64,000 bases of DNA from Leptoclinus maculatus. Lineage: Eukaryota > Chordata > Actinopteri > Perciformes > Stichaeidae. The notes beneath the pieces were generated by a model. It was not told the origin of the DNA, ran no database searches, and worked only from the letters and a program-made list of their open reading frames with translations. Location of the stretch: the NCBI GenBank assembly GCA_032191485.1, contig JAVDOI010000003.1, positions 18,182,649-18,246,648 of the forward strand, written 5' to 3'. Position 1 is the stretch's first letter; each line of letters begins with the position of its first letter. Positions 23,116 to 36,384 of this stretch are shown one piece after another. Position numbers and translations under genes: made by a program.

Positions 23116-23580
23116 TTAGTTTCACACATTTGTTTCAGGGTCCTAATGTCGCATTCTCATGGCACAATGGGATAACTGAATCGAACAGAGATTATTGTGT
23201 TTATTAGTGACCCCTGTGCTTTTTTTCTGCCACGACAATTCAAAATGGTTGCTTGTTATGAAGGCCGATGCAAGTCTTGAAACCAAATTTACTCGCTTCA
23301 AGGTCTGCTGCACATGTCTAAACACAATTTACATCAGCACAAATTAGGAGACACAGTCAATGCAGGGTCACAACTAAACGTTTGTCCTGCAACTTTTGTC
23401 TCCAGCTCCAGTTCACTTCAGTTGAAACTGAGTGAATTCATGAGTGCGTTTCCTGTTTCTTTGGGATTCACCTTTGTTCAACTTTGACCGTTGGGACGTG
23501 CATGGTCGGCCAATGGAAACACTCATGTGTTCGGTGTGACTACAAACTGCAGTATCGCTCTCTCTCTCTTGTTACATTAT

Positions 23581-23720
23581 GTTTATTTATTTGAACAGGG
23601 ACAATGCACAAAGAACATTTACCTAATATATAATAGGGAGAGATGTAATGTAACCTGTTCTAGCAAGTGGCTATTTTCCACCCGTAGTCCTTGGGCAGGT
23701 AGGTAGAATAATTAAATAGT
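23581..23720. repeat. Interspersed repeat fragment (TTATTTGAACAGGGACAATGCAC type)
   Basis: TTTATTTGAACAGGGACAAT followed by an AGTCCTTGGGCAGGTAGGT block is the order I recall in a common fish repeat. Single copy here, so evidence is from memory. Confidence 0.45.
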
Positions 23721-26700
23721 ATTACATTTCTTTCATAATGAGTTGCTACTCTGTTTCTTTTTTTCAGTGTATTCATCAGAAGTAAACTCAAAAATCAAGC
23801 AAACTTAGTATTTCTTGTGACATCTTTGAGTTACTTCATTTGATCACTTTTGTCACATATTTGAGGTCTGCTTAGAAGATTGATTCTATGGGCAGCTATG
23901 CTTTCAGGCCTGCAAGTTTTCCAATTGTGGAAAATAGTGTAAACATACTTCAAATATACATAATGTGAATTTATTTGCACATATGTAATGCATGATTGAA
24001 CACCAGCTCTTTGTTGTTTATAAGATGTGCCTGAATCCAGCTCAGCACTCCTTTAATTTCTCTGCCCGGGAGTTGTTTATCAGAGTGGGAGCGAGTGGCC
24101 TGTAGCCTCTCTTGAGTTTCAGCCAAGGCGAAAGTGGAACGGGTTCAAACCCTGGACTTTTGACTCTTACAGTGTGTCGACCCATGTGGCCCGGCTGGTC
24201 CATTATCGGAACTAGAGGGTCACGCTGACCCAAGCCAGCCTTGATTTGGGGAAAGTGCAGCGTCTACTATGAGTCATTACTCCATCACCCACAGAACAAA
24301 AGGTGAGACCATGTCTGGGTTGGATAGTTTCTAAAAAACCCTCTCAGATTGAGTGGGTTTTCGTTGAATCAAAGGTTGTTTTGTTGACTCTTGACTTAAC
24401 ACAGACCAGAGCTGTAGTCTTCGACTCTTTTTATGCGTCTCTCAAGTGCAACTTCCTCTTTTTTTCTTTCTCTTTCAGTCTGGCTTGTTGTTTTTCGACA
24501 CACGAAGACAAAAACACACTCAGCCTGCACGCAACCTTTTGTCTTAACTTCTGATCTCCAGTTTCTTCCTCAGCATATAGAGAGATTAATTCTGGTCTGA
24601 GAGTGTCCCCTCTTATCAATCGGCCGAGGCAGAAGATGAGTCCCCCCCCCCCCTAATGTCTGCACAGCGGAGCTTCTTCTCGGGTACTTTCCGGGGCACT
24701 TTCTCCTGTTTGGCATTATGTGGCCTTGTTTACGGAGCTGCTGAAACACTGGCGACGCAACAGGCCGTGACTCACACTGTGAACCCGGCAGTCACAGGGC
24801 TCAGATTACAAACAATGTTTCTCTGGCCACGATCACACTTCATGTTTTCTGAGATCTGACCCTAAAGATCACGTTTTATGTCCGTGAGTCACAGTAGTAA
24901 ATGTGCTCTGGCTGTATTTTATTTAATTTGGTTTCCTGGCATGATCACATAATACAAGTATTGTTGAGTTTAATTCCAAAATGAGAGATCCACTTCTATA
25001 ATATTACAGCAATGGTGTCAAAATGAGATTAATATTAAGGTTATGAGTCACTTAGTGCTGTTTCTGCTGATAATCGCATCAGGGTTGTAGAAATATTGAC
25101 TGATCTGATAAAATTCAAGTCACAAAAAATGTCCAAAACGGCCTGGTCCTCCAGTCAAGGTTGGTAGAGGTTACTGCAGGATATTTTCTTATCTGTAATC
25201 ATCAGGTTATGACTAATAAGCTGAAGGTTGGACATGATTGCCTCCACACAACCTGGTTTATATTCTCACAGTTAAAAGCATTTGTTTCAGAAGAAGAAAT
25301 CCTCAGGCAGCGATCAGGACGGAACATTAAATCAAGTTTCAGATCATTTGCAGATTTTGAACCCAGTCCAAGTCAGCGTCACTTTTTTTTATCTGTGAAC
25401 AAAACACATGCAGCGCTCGCTATCAGCCTCGTGCCACTGCAGCGCCGCTCGCTGCAGGAACTTATGTCACTTCCTTTCTTATCTTATTGATGTGGAAAGA
25501 GGAAGCCCCCTTTACTTTCCCCAGACCTACTTATCACAGCACCACAAAACAAGTGGTGATGTTATTTCAGAGCTGAAATAACCTGTTTTTTAATTTCGCT
25601 TAGCAAATGTTAGAATGAACTTTTATTTCCTGGCTCATAACATTAAGTGTGAAAAACGCATCAAACAGGATGCTGGGGGTGATTCTATGTGTCTCCTCTC
25701 GCAGGCATCCGTACCACCCACCAGTGTCTTGTACTGTATGAGTAAAAGTTGTGCTGCAGACTGTATGGAACATGCAGAGGAGGCGAGGAGCGCTCCACTC
25801 TTTGATGCTCCTGTGTGCATATGGACGAAAAAAGCGCCTCGCCGCTCAGCCGTTTAACCCATTCATGCCCACACAAGAATTAGTTAGTAGCATGAAAGAG
25901 CAAGAACAACAACTGCCTCCTCCATTAGGAAACCTCCCCCCCCCCGCCCCCCCCCCCCCATTGTTGCCTTTCATTTACTTAAGCACTTTGATATGCTTCA
26001 TTATCATTTCCATGATGTCTGTGGATCATCAGGGCTAAAGGTCTTGTTATTTAGGTCAGAAGGTTTGTTGTTCTGCAATGGCAGCCCTGCTTTTTCCTAA
26101 GACAGGGCCTCTTAACCTTTTGTGACTCAAGCCCCACTTCTGATTGCCAATAAAACCTTCCAAAATAAATGAGAAAAAGAACCTGACATGACAAAAAAAA
26201 TAGGATAAAAAAAAATAAATGAAAACTGGCCTTTAAATATGTGTTTTATGTCACTGCCAGCTGTAATGACCAAAATAGATTATGAATCCAAATTTGATGT
26301 ACTCTGGGTGCTAGTAACTTAGCAGGACAAGATTGTCATTATTAGACAATAGCTGTTGACATATTTAACGATGATGTTTATTGTTTCTTTACACTAAAAC
26401 CAAGTTTTTTAATTCTGGCTTTTCACAATATCTGTATCTGCCAAAGACAGTATGGTACAGGTTAGTGAAAGGTTGTGGTTACATCCAATACATAAACTAT
26501 AGTTAAGGTATGGTTAGGATGAGGCATCTAAAACAAATCAGTTCCTCCTTTATTCAGACATTCTGTACGTATATAAACCTTTATTTAGCATCTGTCACTG
26601 GGCCCCTCGTTTTGTCTAGGAAGGGCCAGGCTTAGTGGGAAGTAATGCAATAGTGCTGCATTACTTCCTCTGGGAACCTGTTAATGGTACAAACAGTCCC

Positions 26701-27039
26701 CTAAAAACAACCACTGGATCGCAACACAAGCAACACAGCTAAACCTCACTTGACCTCAGTTTTGTGTTGGAAACTATTTGAAGAATTGGAGAAAGTGAGT
26801 GAGTGCTTCTTATCATATCATAAGTCATCAAAATGTTACACAGGATCCTTTATTCTGTTTTGCTTTATTTCTATTCATGTTAGGAATGTACAGTCGGGCG
26901 TGGAAGAGGAGATTGTGTAACACGGTCCCAAAAAAGTTTTTTTTACTTAAATGCAAATGCTATGAAAATAATGTCCCCAAATTAAAGCAACAAGGCCAAA
27001 TCATTTCCTGTAGTGGTGCTTAAACTCTGCTATTTCTGC
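23721..27039. other. Non-coding stretch, no gene seen
   Basis: Includes C-runs at 24643-24653 and 25937-25960. The frames at 25161-25490 and 25615-26038 lack domains and splice support. A GGGTTCAAACCC word at 24140-24151 was considered as a pol III B box and rejected. Confidence 0.5.
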
Positions 27040-27420
27040 TTGGCCCTGTTTATTTTTGGGGGAGGGGGCCGGGAGGCCGGGGACTGTGGACACATAATAC
27101 TCCCAGAAAAGTGATTTATTTATGAATTCCAGTGCAGAACCTCCCCTCCTGAGAGCCGGCCAGCCTGCCAGAAGTCATTGGCTGATGTTTACAGGACTGG
27201 ATTGGATAATTCCCATGGAGCAGTGTGCCTGCAGTGCTATCTTATTTATACAAGGCCTGATATGGGAGAACAGAGGGGTTTATTTTAGGATATTCCCCAT
27301 AGATGGATCCGATTTCTCCGACTGGAGCAGTTTCCTCCATACGTGCTGCACTCCAGGTTCTGGCGGCGTGCAGCACGCCTGTGGACGCTGCTCGCCACTC
27401 GCTCGCATTTAAAAGGGCTG
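27040..27420. promoter_or_regulatory. Candidate cis-regulatory block
   Basis: Unique, balanced sequence with TGATTTATTTATGAATTCC, GGATTGGATAATTCCCATGG and CTTATTTATAC: dense FOX/MEF2-like and homeodomain-like words between GC-rich shoulders. No coding frame explains it. Enhancer status is inference only. Confidence 0.28.
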
Positions 27421-28180
27421 AATTGGCTCAGCAAAGGAAATCATGTCACAACATCTCAAGTTAGACTCGTGACAATAGAGGAACTACACAGGAAGTTGAA
27501 TATTAGTCTCATAAAAGTGCATTGTTTCTCTTGTTCATCGCAGATTTCTTGAAAGAAATATACATCTCTACATTAAACAAATCATGTAGTCTTATCCTTT
27601 AAAAAGAATAATGATATCATTTTTACTAAGAAGCTGACATTTCACATGGTGGGTTGTTAACGCTGCCAAAGAGCAAATTTCTCAAGAAGCATCAAAGTGA
27701 AACAGTATTTTATCAGGTGTGAGTGGAGTTAATGATGTGATTGTGGCGATAAAATAATGACTTGCTAACCTCAACAAATACATGACTCATAGGCAGAATA
27801 CTTGACTGTGAACAAAAACATGTAACTCGTGTTTGTCTTTTCAAGAGCAATCCCCGACAGACTTATATGCAAAAACCTTTGAGTGTTAGAATATTTCTCT
27901 GATGTGCTCAACAAGTGCCGGGTGACTCATTTTTGGAAGGGATGACGCTGAATTAGAAGCACGGCCTTCGCGGTCTGTAAATGTTTTAATTATGAAGCAC
28001 AAACACACGGAGACACACGGTCATAACAGACCTTGTTTGTGATGTTAAAGCCACATCTGCCTTTTACTAAAAACCTCACGTCATTATCTGCAGGTCAGAC
28101 CTATGCTTACTGACGTACTACGTCTGCAATGCCAGAACAACACCTTGCACCTTCCTGTTTATTTATTTTCCTGTCCTCAT

Positions 28181-28206
28181 CCCCCCCCCCCCCCCCCCCC
28201 CCCCCC
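28181..28206. repeat. 26-base C homopolymer
   Basis: The longest pure C run in the window, ending at CTGAGG. It is the source of the polyglycine in the minus-strand frame. Confidence 0.95.
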
Positions 28207-28389
28207 TGAGGTGTGTTAGTCGTTGTTTTTCCTTCTGAAAGCTGCACAAGGCCGCTGGTGGAGCAGGTCTCCATGACCAAGTTAGGCAAAGGAAAGTCCA
28301 AGAGGTCCCTCCCCGGTGTCATCATCCGCTGCACGGAGCGGGCGCGCCTGGTGATATCCTTAATACTTAGGATGTGACGGCAGCAGTGG

Positions 28390-28560
28390 AAAAATAACCA
28401 AGTACAAGTGCTCTACTCGATTATACTTAACTTGAGTATTTCCAATGTCTGCTACTTTTTACTGCACTACAATTCAGAGGCAAATATTGCACGTTTTATT
28501 CCACTACATTTATTTAACCGCTGTAGTTACTTTGCAGACTTAATCAACATAAACTACAAC
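28390..28560. repeat. AAGTACTTGAGTA-type repeat, copy 2
   Basis: AAGTACAAGTGCTCTACTCG, CTTGAGTATTTCCAATGTCTGCTACTTTTTACTGCACTAC and ATTCCACTACATTTATTTAACCGCTGTAGTTACTTTGCAG follow a block order I recognise from a common fish repeat. It relates to the segments at 12.2 and 57.5 kb. Confidence 0.65.
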
Positions 28561-29519
28561 CGTGGCTATTGTTAGTACTCACAGCTGTCAACTAAGCAGC
28601 TCGTGGAAGACTCCGGTGACGAGCGATTAGTGCACAAGCAGAATACGAGCAAGTAGGAAGACAAGACAGTAGTCGTCCACTCATTACTTCTTCCACCACT
28701 TGGTGACAGTAACTCTTTTAGTTTCCTCTGAACTCTTTCAGCAATCACCTTTTGTGATAACTGATGATGTCATAAAGGTGAGCTTGTCTAATGTTACCGA
28801 ACCACTGTGCACCTCTGAATAGACACTGGTTGATGAAGCGGTTTTGGCGTTCTCCGGCGATATCTAAAAAAAAAAAGAACTTGACAAGCTTCCTGGTGCA
28901 CTTCCCTTTGATGCCATTGCTTGTTGGGTATTTTTCCACTCGCAGTGAATACTGTATCTAGTTTCAGGTGCACATGCAACCGCACACGTGCTCCTAAAGT
29001 GTAGCATTTTAGAGATGAGTCTGTGTTGTTCTGCAGTCGTGTGCAAACCAAAATAGTCAGTTGGAGGATTACTTTGTTTTCCTCTCAAAAAAACATAATG
29101 GACAACAGACTTTCCAATCAACTCGAGGAGAGGAAGCCAATTGGAATAAAACCACGACTAGACTCCCACCAAGCTGTGACCACTGTCCCAGGGGCATGAC
29201 TGTAGGAAACCCAAACACTGTGATCATATTCTTGTAATCATTTGTTAGCTCTGTGTGTGCTGTGGGATTAGCGTGTCTTGAGAACTCGGGAATTGAATGT
29301 CTTCTTGAACAAGAACTGTAAAGCCTGTTGACTGCAGTAAGTTTTGCAAAAAAAAATCTATAGTTTCTAAAGGTGGTGCAACCTTCAGTCCGTCAGCTCA
29401 AAGAGAAAGAAATTGGAGCAAAACCTAAGTAGTTCAAGTAGTTTATTGACATGTCGAGTTTATCATTGATAGTTCAAAACTGAAGGTTAAAAACGTCAAG
29501 TTGTTGGCAGGCAGATTTT
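28561..29519. other. Non-coding stretch, no gene seen
   Basis: No domain, exon or repeat family is recognised apart from short A-runs. Confidence 0.5.
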
Positions 29520-29655
29520 GTACCTTTTTACCTTCAGACAGCGCATGTTAGCTGGTTCATATTTAAATGAGAGTGGCGTTGATCTTCTCATCTAACCTTT
29601 GTCAGAAAAGCAAATAAGTGTATTTCCCAAGATCTTATTGCTTTAATAAACTGAA
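29520..29655. repeat. AGCTTAGCTTAGCAT-family fragment
   Basis: TTAGCTGGTTCATATTTAAATGAGAGTGGCGTTGATCTTCTCATCTAACC, then AGAAAAGCAAATAAGTGTATTTCCC, are the distal blocks of the family seen at 45.3 and 62.2 kb. The AGCTTAGC core is lost. Confidence 0.55.
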
Positions 29656-30910
29656 CTGCCACTTTTTTTTTATCATGAAACTCACTGTTTGCTTCTTTAA
29701 TACAACACAAACTGTCCGTTTTAGCAATATTCTAAGGTCATAAACATGTAATACATTTTTGCTATGAAGACTATAAAGGATGGATTTATAAAGGCTTATA
29801 TTTTAGTCATCGTTGGGTGCTACAAACTCGTATATTAGAGGCAGGGAAGCCATGTTCCTCTTCCCCTTTTGACCGATGGAAATGGAAACCAGCTGTCCAT
29901 ATGGTTCAGGTGCAGGTAAACCAGTAAAAATAGACTTCCACATGTGTGCACAAGTCCAGATGAGGGGGGAGATCAAGGAGAAAAATTAAATACTTCATGC
30001 TTGGTCATCATGGTTGACTTATTCATGTCTGCACCTTGAACACCCAGAGGATATGAGGAGGTGGTCGAGGATCAACTTCATCAAGTTTTTTTCACCAATT
30101 TGCTCCATTTTAGGACTGTTTTTGTTTTCCTTAAGTGTCTTCATTGTCAAGAATCGGGTGATTCCCTCATCAGATTTGCATTTTTTTAAGTGTTGAGTAT
30201 TGTCTGATGTCATGAGAGTAGATGTTCTTCTTCTTTATGTAGTAATGTCAGAGTTGCTGCTCAGGCTGGTGTGTCCAGCTGGTCTGAAGTGGTACAGATG
30301 GAGGATGTTTGTGTTGTGTTTCGTGTAAAACCTCTATTCTTCATAGTTGGGCTTTTAAATGGCTGGTGGTCTGTCTCCCTCTGTCTCTTCTCTCCTCCTC
30401 TCTTTCGTTTGTCTTTTTTTCTACATGTCTTCGACAAAAGTTGAGACAAAACGCCACACTGAGTGGTCAAAGATGAACTCAGAACAGCAGGGTGCACCCA
30501 CACACTTCTTGCAGCCATCAACAATTGAGTATTGACAAAGTTTCAAAAGACACTTCCCAATTTTGTTTCTCTTTTTTTTTGTGCAAAATTGGCAATAGTT
30601 CAACGCAGGCTTGAGTTGCTCGTACATTGTGCCAAAGTGTCAAGTGCTGAATGACTCAGAGCAGCATAATGTCTCCATCCTACATGTCTGCCGAGGTTGT
30701 TTTTCTGCTGAAATGAAAAAAACACTCGAGCACTTTTTTTTTGTTATGACTTATAAAGTCATGAAAACTTCAGATTTTCATGAATGACCAATACATCCCA
30801 TTTTGGAGAAAATCCTCTTTATTTTCTTTTGGTTTTTTTCTTTAGGCCTCTTTTCGGGAAAAACAGCCAGTGATTCATGATTTTCAAACACAGCTCTGTT
30901 TCTCTCCTTT

Positions 30911-30946
<36 letters not shown>

Positions 30947-33177
30947 CCAGCATGAAAATATATGACACAGATATACATGCTTGTTCTTCGCCTCCTTGGT
31001 TTCTGGTCTCACTTTGGTTGTGGAAAGCAGATTCATCAAGACAGGCAGGCAGTGATCTTCTCAGTCAAAGCCCCTCTCCTCTCTTGCTCACTAACCCCAA
31101 ACTCCTGTCAATGGTTTCCAGCTGGCCGTGGCGTGGCGGTCCTCCTGGGAGAGGAGGAGGAGGAGGAGGAGCGCTCAGCTGGCACCAGGCTCTGACTTGC
31201 ACATCGTCCAAAAAGAAAAAAAAAAAAACCTCTTACTCCCCTCTACTCCCCTGACCCAACCCCACCCGCCTCTTTATTTGTTTAATTTGTGGAAAAACCC
31301 ATAAACATTTGTGTATGATTTGTGGAAAGCGGCTGACAGGGGGGGAGTGTGCAAGCAGAAGGGCTGCGTGTGTGTTTGTATTTGGAGTCCAAATTTCACA
31401 TGCTGATTACGTCCAATATCTTTAATGACATGTTGAGGTTATGAGGTAAAGAGGCAAGAACATGAGCTGTTAGCGTCGCTAGCATGGAGTGCTTTGGTGA
31501 CGTGACTGAGAATCTGCTGAGAGGGTTAACCTAAATTGGGTTGATGGGGGGGGGGGGGGGGGGTATGTGCATTTTATGTCTTTCATGTTATCTTGATGAG
31601 TGCAGCACTTTGGTCTGGTGGTGAGGAACTTCTAAATATAGCTGACAGCGGTTCAATAGCAGGGCACTGCTTGCGTCACCTTGGGTAAATATTTCTCCTT
31701 TTGGCAACAGTTGTGTGCTCTTAACCTCAATGTCTTTCCTGAACATTCAGCAGAAAAAAGGGGGTTGGTTCAAACGGAGCTTTGGTCCCGACTGCAGGTG
31801 GGCTGGATTTAGGAATCTGTTATTTAAATAAAGGGCAGAGACGATAAAAAAAAACCAGGACATGTGACGACTTCATAAAAAAAAACTGGGTTAAAGGACA
31901 AAAGAGGACACATGGATGTACAAGTGAGCCGACATTAACACAAAGATACTCACAGCTTCAGTACACCATTCTGTTTGTCCGCTCGTTTTTCGTGGGACGC
32001 TGTGTTTACCTAGCAGGAGTGACGGTGATGACAGTCTGTTGTCATCAAGGTCAGAGGTGGAATGGGGAGGGGGGGGGAGTGAGTCTGCAGGCTGCTAATG
32101 GAGGGACATGGTGCTTTGTCACTCCTCATGTCTGGTCAGAAGACTGAGTGTGTCGGGCTTGGCTTGAGGAGTTTGCGTGCGTGTCTGTTTGTGTGTGTTT
32201 GTGCGTGCTTGTGTTTCTTTGCGGCAAGCCAACACACTGCTGGGAAGTGTGTGTGCGTGTGTTATGACTGTACAGTGTGACATTGTGCAGACTCACAGAT
32301 CTGCAACATCAGCAGTCACGCCTCCATGTTTGGTCTAATCCCAGTTTCTTTAATTTAGTTAGTTGATCACATTCATTGTTAATGTTGCTGAACACATACT
32401 TCTCAGATTGAACCGCCCTGATGTGTCTTCGATTGCATCAATGCATCTAAAAATCATCCTTAAATCTTACTCCAGACAAACTGCAGCCTGATATACACAT
32501 ACCATTCTCTTAGAATTCACTCACATAAAACTCATCTTAAAATACAAAATGTATTAAAAAATGATGAGCCCTAAAATGTATGATCGTGTGAAAAAGCTTG
32601 TTTTTCCTCTTTTAATTACAAAAGCAATCAGAAGGTTGTTGATACTGAACCGAACCTTAACACATATGTGACTTTGCTGAGAACTAGTGCTCTAGATTCA
32701 CACCAGCAGAAACGTCAGAGCTTTGCTTTTACATTGTGGTGTGACGCCGTTAGACTGCAGCTTAGTCAGTTGTCCTGAGACCTAGTTTGGTCCAGAGAGA
32801 ACACATGCAAAACCACAAGGTAAACATTATAAGATCAGCCAGGGCGGCTTAGTCAGAGCACTTGTGCTTTAACGCAGCGAGTGGTGAGGAAGAACACTGT
32901 GTTATCTTCCTCACAGTTAAATGAAGCCGCAGCTTTGCAGCGCTCTGTTTGAGGTGAAGTTAGGTTTGTTAGTAGTGGAACTCTGATGGCATTGTAAGAA
33001 TTACAAGTCCTTTCTAAGGCTAATGTAAGAAAGTCAGGAGATAATAACTACGATTTTTTTTTGGACATTAATCCAACTTGATCACCAAGTCAGAGCCTAG
33101 TACGTGAAAATAAACATCTTTAGGAATTTGTTGTTTTGGGTCCGGCACTCAAAACAACAGCTAATCTGCTTCATCAG

Positions 33178-33179
<2 letters not shown>
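29656..33179. other. Non-coding stretch, no gene seen
   Basis: Holds a TC microsatellite, a GGA trinucleotide tract (31151-31170), an 18-G run (31546-31563) and GT-rich sequence at 32176-32262. Open frames are short or low-complexity. Confidence 0.5.
30910..30947. repeat. (TC)n microsatellite
   Basis: TC dinucleotides with one G interruption. They encode the LSLSLS/RERERE artefacts on the two strands. Confidence 0.95.

Positions 33180-33210
<31 letters not shown>
33180..33210. repeat. (GT)n microsatellite
   Basis: Fifteen uninterrupted TG units 160 bases before the CTGT array. Confidence 0.95.
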
Positions 33211-33212
<2 letters not shown>

Positions 33213-33370
33213 CTGTGTTTACTGGTACACTCTGTTTACTTCTTGTTTTCTTGTATGATGAAACCACTGAAGAGTTGATCTGTGGTGTAATATAATGTGG
33301 TGAAACAGTCAGAGAGTCAACAAAGACATTTGGTGATGTCAGGAGTCACAGCTAAATCTAACAAAAATGC

Positions 33371-33371
33371 C

Positions 33372-33445
<74 letters not shown>

Positions 33446-33449
33446 CGCC

Positions 33450-33493
<44 letters not shown>

Positions 33494-33519
33494 CGCCTGT
33501 CTGTCCCTCTGTCTGTCTC

Positions 33520-33569
<50 letters not shown>

Positions 33570-33622
33570 CGCCTGTCTGTCTGTCTGTCTGTCTGTCTAT
33601 CTGTCTGTCTGTCTGTCCGCCC

Positions 33623-33653
<31 letters not shown>

Positions 33654-33658
33654 CGCCC

Positions 33659-33689
<31 letters not shown>

Positions 33690-33703
33690 CGCCTGTCTGT
33701 CCC

Positions 33704-33734
<31 letters not shown>

Positions 33735-33796
33735 GTCTGTCTGTCTGTCTGTCCGCCTGTCTGTCCCTCTGTCTGTCTGTCTGTCTGTCTGTCTAT
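33371..33796. repeat. (CTGT)n tetranucleotide satellite, 426 bp, with higher-order variants
   Basis: Nearly the whole interval is CTGT units, broken by CCGCC, CCGCCCG, CCCTCTG and CTATC variants. A 26-base variant string (GTCCGCCTG then TCTGTCCCTC then TGTCTGT) recurs at 33491, 33687 and 33751. A CCGCCCG variant recurs at 33615 and 33651. Variants copied at fixed spacings point to duplication of blocks of units, not only single-unit slippage. Long open frames on both strands (CLSV and DRQT peptides) are artefacts of a 4-base period. Confidence 0.97.
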
Positions 33797-36348
33797 CGAG
33801 TGGGAGCTCTTGAGATCCACTGGACTTATTTATTAGTACAGCGTTATGTACACACTGTGTAATGCAAAGCAATTGGCTCGACCTGACGTTTTGAGGCACA
33901 GCACTACTAGTCTACATCTAAAGTCAGCAAACATTAGCTAACATTAGCCCCCACAAGCTACCGGTCATACCTGACCAAGTACACGCTGTAGCCACCAAAA
34001 AACTCCCGAGAATACTGAATATATATTCTCAACGTTCAATAAACGTCCAGAAGTTACATGCAGTAGTCAAAGCTTTAAGACAAACCTTTAAGCAAGACTC
34101 TTTAGCTCAACTTTTGCAGCACAGAAGACTGACCGTAAAAGAGATTTATCGTAGCAGATTCTTCAAAAGAGGACTCCTCACGTGCAGCAGTCAGCCTGGG
34201 AAATGGATCGGAAGGCATGTGGATGGATATATTCAAAAGAAGGAGCAGCACTCCATGCAGACTTCTGCTTCCTTCTTTTGGATTTATCGTTGGTCCAAGT
34301 AAAAGCCTTTAAAATGATCTTCAGCTGTAGACTTACCATTTGACAAAGGTGGATTGTAGTGCTAGGATAATACTTTATTTTGAATTGAATCATATTTAAT
34401 TACATTTATTTCAGGTTATTTGGGGGTCAATCTATTGTTTACATTATACCTGCATGTGTCTGGACATGATCAGTCATGTTTATCCTCCCATACAAAGGCC
34501 ACTGCTGCCATTCAGCGCACAAGACCCTCAGACTTTAATCATTAATATCTCCAACATGTCTTTAAAGTAAATATGTAGCAGCAGGTTAGGTTAGTTGAGC
34601 ATAAAGACAAAAAGTGCCCTGCCAGCACCTATAAAATTCACTTATCAACATGATTTATCTTGTTAGTCTAATCTATAAGTGTTAATATGACCGTTTGCAG
34701 TTTTACGTCATGGCCACGACCAGCTGAGACTCCAGGAAGTTACGGGTCCCATTAAAATGCCTGAATATAATTCACCTGACACTAACAAAAAGAAAAAGAG
34801 TGCTGCAGGGATGACGTATGTTTTGCAGGCCAACCAAATAATCTCCTTACAAACTGTATTGCCACATCTTCATCTTCTTATTTTGGACGAGTGTAAACTA
34901 CAGAAGGTAAATAAGCTGTAACTATAGATGACACCATCCCTTTAAAGTCCAGCTGAGCTACATCTTTGTGCACAGATTGCCTCCGTGTTGACGGGAGTTC
35001 TGTCTCGGGCATCAGACAGGTGTCCGACCGGTTGCTCGGGCCGGCTAACCCCCGAGCCCCGGGCCTGGCTCTGGTGCCGTAACACTGCAGGTCAGAGGTT
35101 AATGGAGCAGAGTGGCGCCGGCCAGTCATCCCCCAGAATCCTGGGTGGATTTGGTAAACAGTGAAGCTGTCACTGCAGATTAATACTGAGAGGAGGTAGA
35201 ACAGGGGGCTAATGGCTCCCAACTCAGCCATGAAAGTGCCTGTCTTCCCCATTCTCCTCTCTCCCTCAACCCCGCAGATAAGCCCCGCAGGCTTAGAGCG
35301 GGAGGGGGGGGGGGGAGGAGGAGAGGGAGGAAATAAAAAGGTAGGAAAAGAAGTAAACTAACAAGAGGGCAATAATCACAAGTGCACTTGAGCACCTGAA
35401 ACTCTAAATTGAAAAGAGGGGGACATCTTAAAGCTGTAGGACCTTTTAAGGCACTCGGACGTTTCTTCTCATCGTGTGGACGTAGAACTTCGTCCTCGAG
35501 GTCATTCGCTGGTTACAGCTATAAGAGCACAAACCCCAACCGCCAGCTTTCCTCTGTGGGGGATCTTTGGGGACTTTTTCTTTTCTTCTTTTTATATGAA
35601 GCGTATGCAAGCCTTGACACTGTGGTTTTATCTGGCATTGCATCATAGATGCGAGGGGGCGGCTCCCACCACTTTGTATGCAGCTTGTGTCAAGGCAGGA
35701 TATTGTATGTCATGTCACTGCAAGCGCTCTAGATTGCGGTTACATCCTCGCCACAACTCGTACGACAGCGAGAGAGAAACAGAAAGATACGAATCCCTGT
35801 GCAGGGTTTTTAATTTCATCATGTACTAATAATGCCTGTGTGTTTTCATTATCAAGAACATGATCTTGCCCTAACCGCCCCTGATCACGGGTTTTAAAAA
35901 CTGTCTGCTGAATGTGTAAATATGCAGCTTTTTTTTTTGCATTGGCAGTAAATCCTTTTTCAGAGATATGTTGAATATGAACACTATTAGTTGCATATGA
36001 ACATAATCTGTAGGAGGCAGGGTTGGGGCCTGGTCATTGGGAAACATCTAACGAGGCAACGGTGTCATCTGCACAAACAAAATGTAATTGTTCAGTATTC
36101 TTTTACCTGAATATAAGTCGTGACCCGAGTGAGTGTGACCGATCTGAAGTAACTGTACTTTACTGTACACAGTCCCACTCATTCCTCCAATTACCCCTGA
36201 TGCCCTCCTCTAGCTATGTTGTCAGTTGGCCTGAGGGGGACGGGGGTCCGAAGCAGCGGAGGGGTGTTTTGTCTGACCATATTCCATGCAGCACTCTATT
36301 GTACAGTCCTCACAATGGGACCGAGCCTTTGATCTTAGAGTGGTCCAC

Positions 36349-36353
<5 letters not shown>

Positions 36354-36381
<28 letters not shown>
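36354..36381. repeat. (TC)n microsatellite
   Basis: Fourteen TC units giving the LSLSLS artefact in the overlapping frame. Confidence 0.95.

Positions 36382-36384
<3 letters not shown>

Noticed and set aside
24130..24160. GGGTTCAAACCC as a tRNA or SINE B box
   Set aside because: There is no A box at the right distance and no cloverleaf can be drawn on either strand. The word is a palindrome that occurs by chance.
33371..33796. Regular repeats as a possible CRISPR array
   Set aside because: The period is 4 bases with no unique spacers, and the DNA is vertebrate.
33297..33899. Long open frames on both strands with CLSV or DRQT repeat peptides
   Set aside because: They are the translation of a CTGT tetranucleotide array, which is open in several frames at once. 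There is no start context, domain or splice support.
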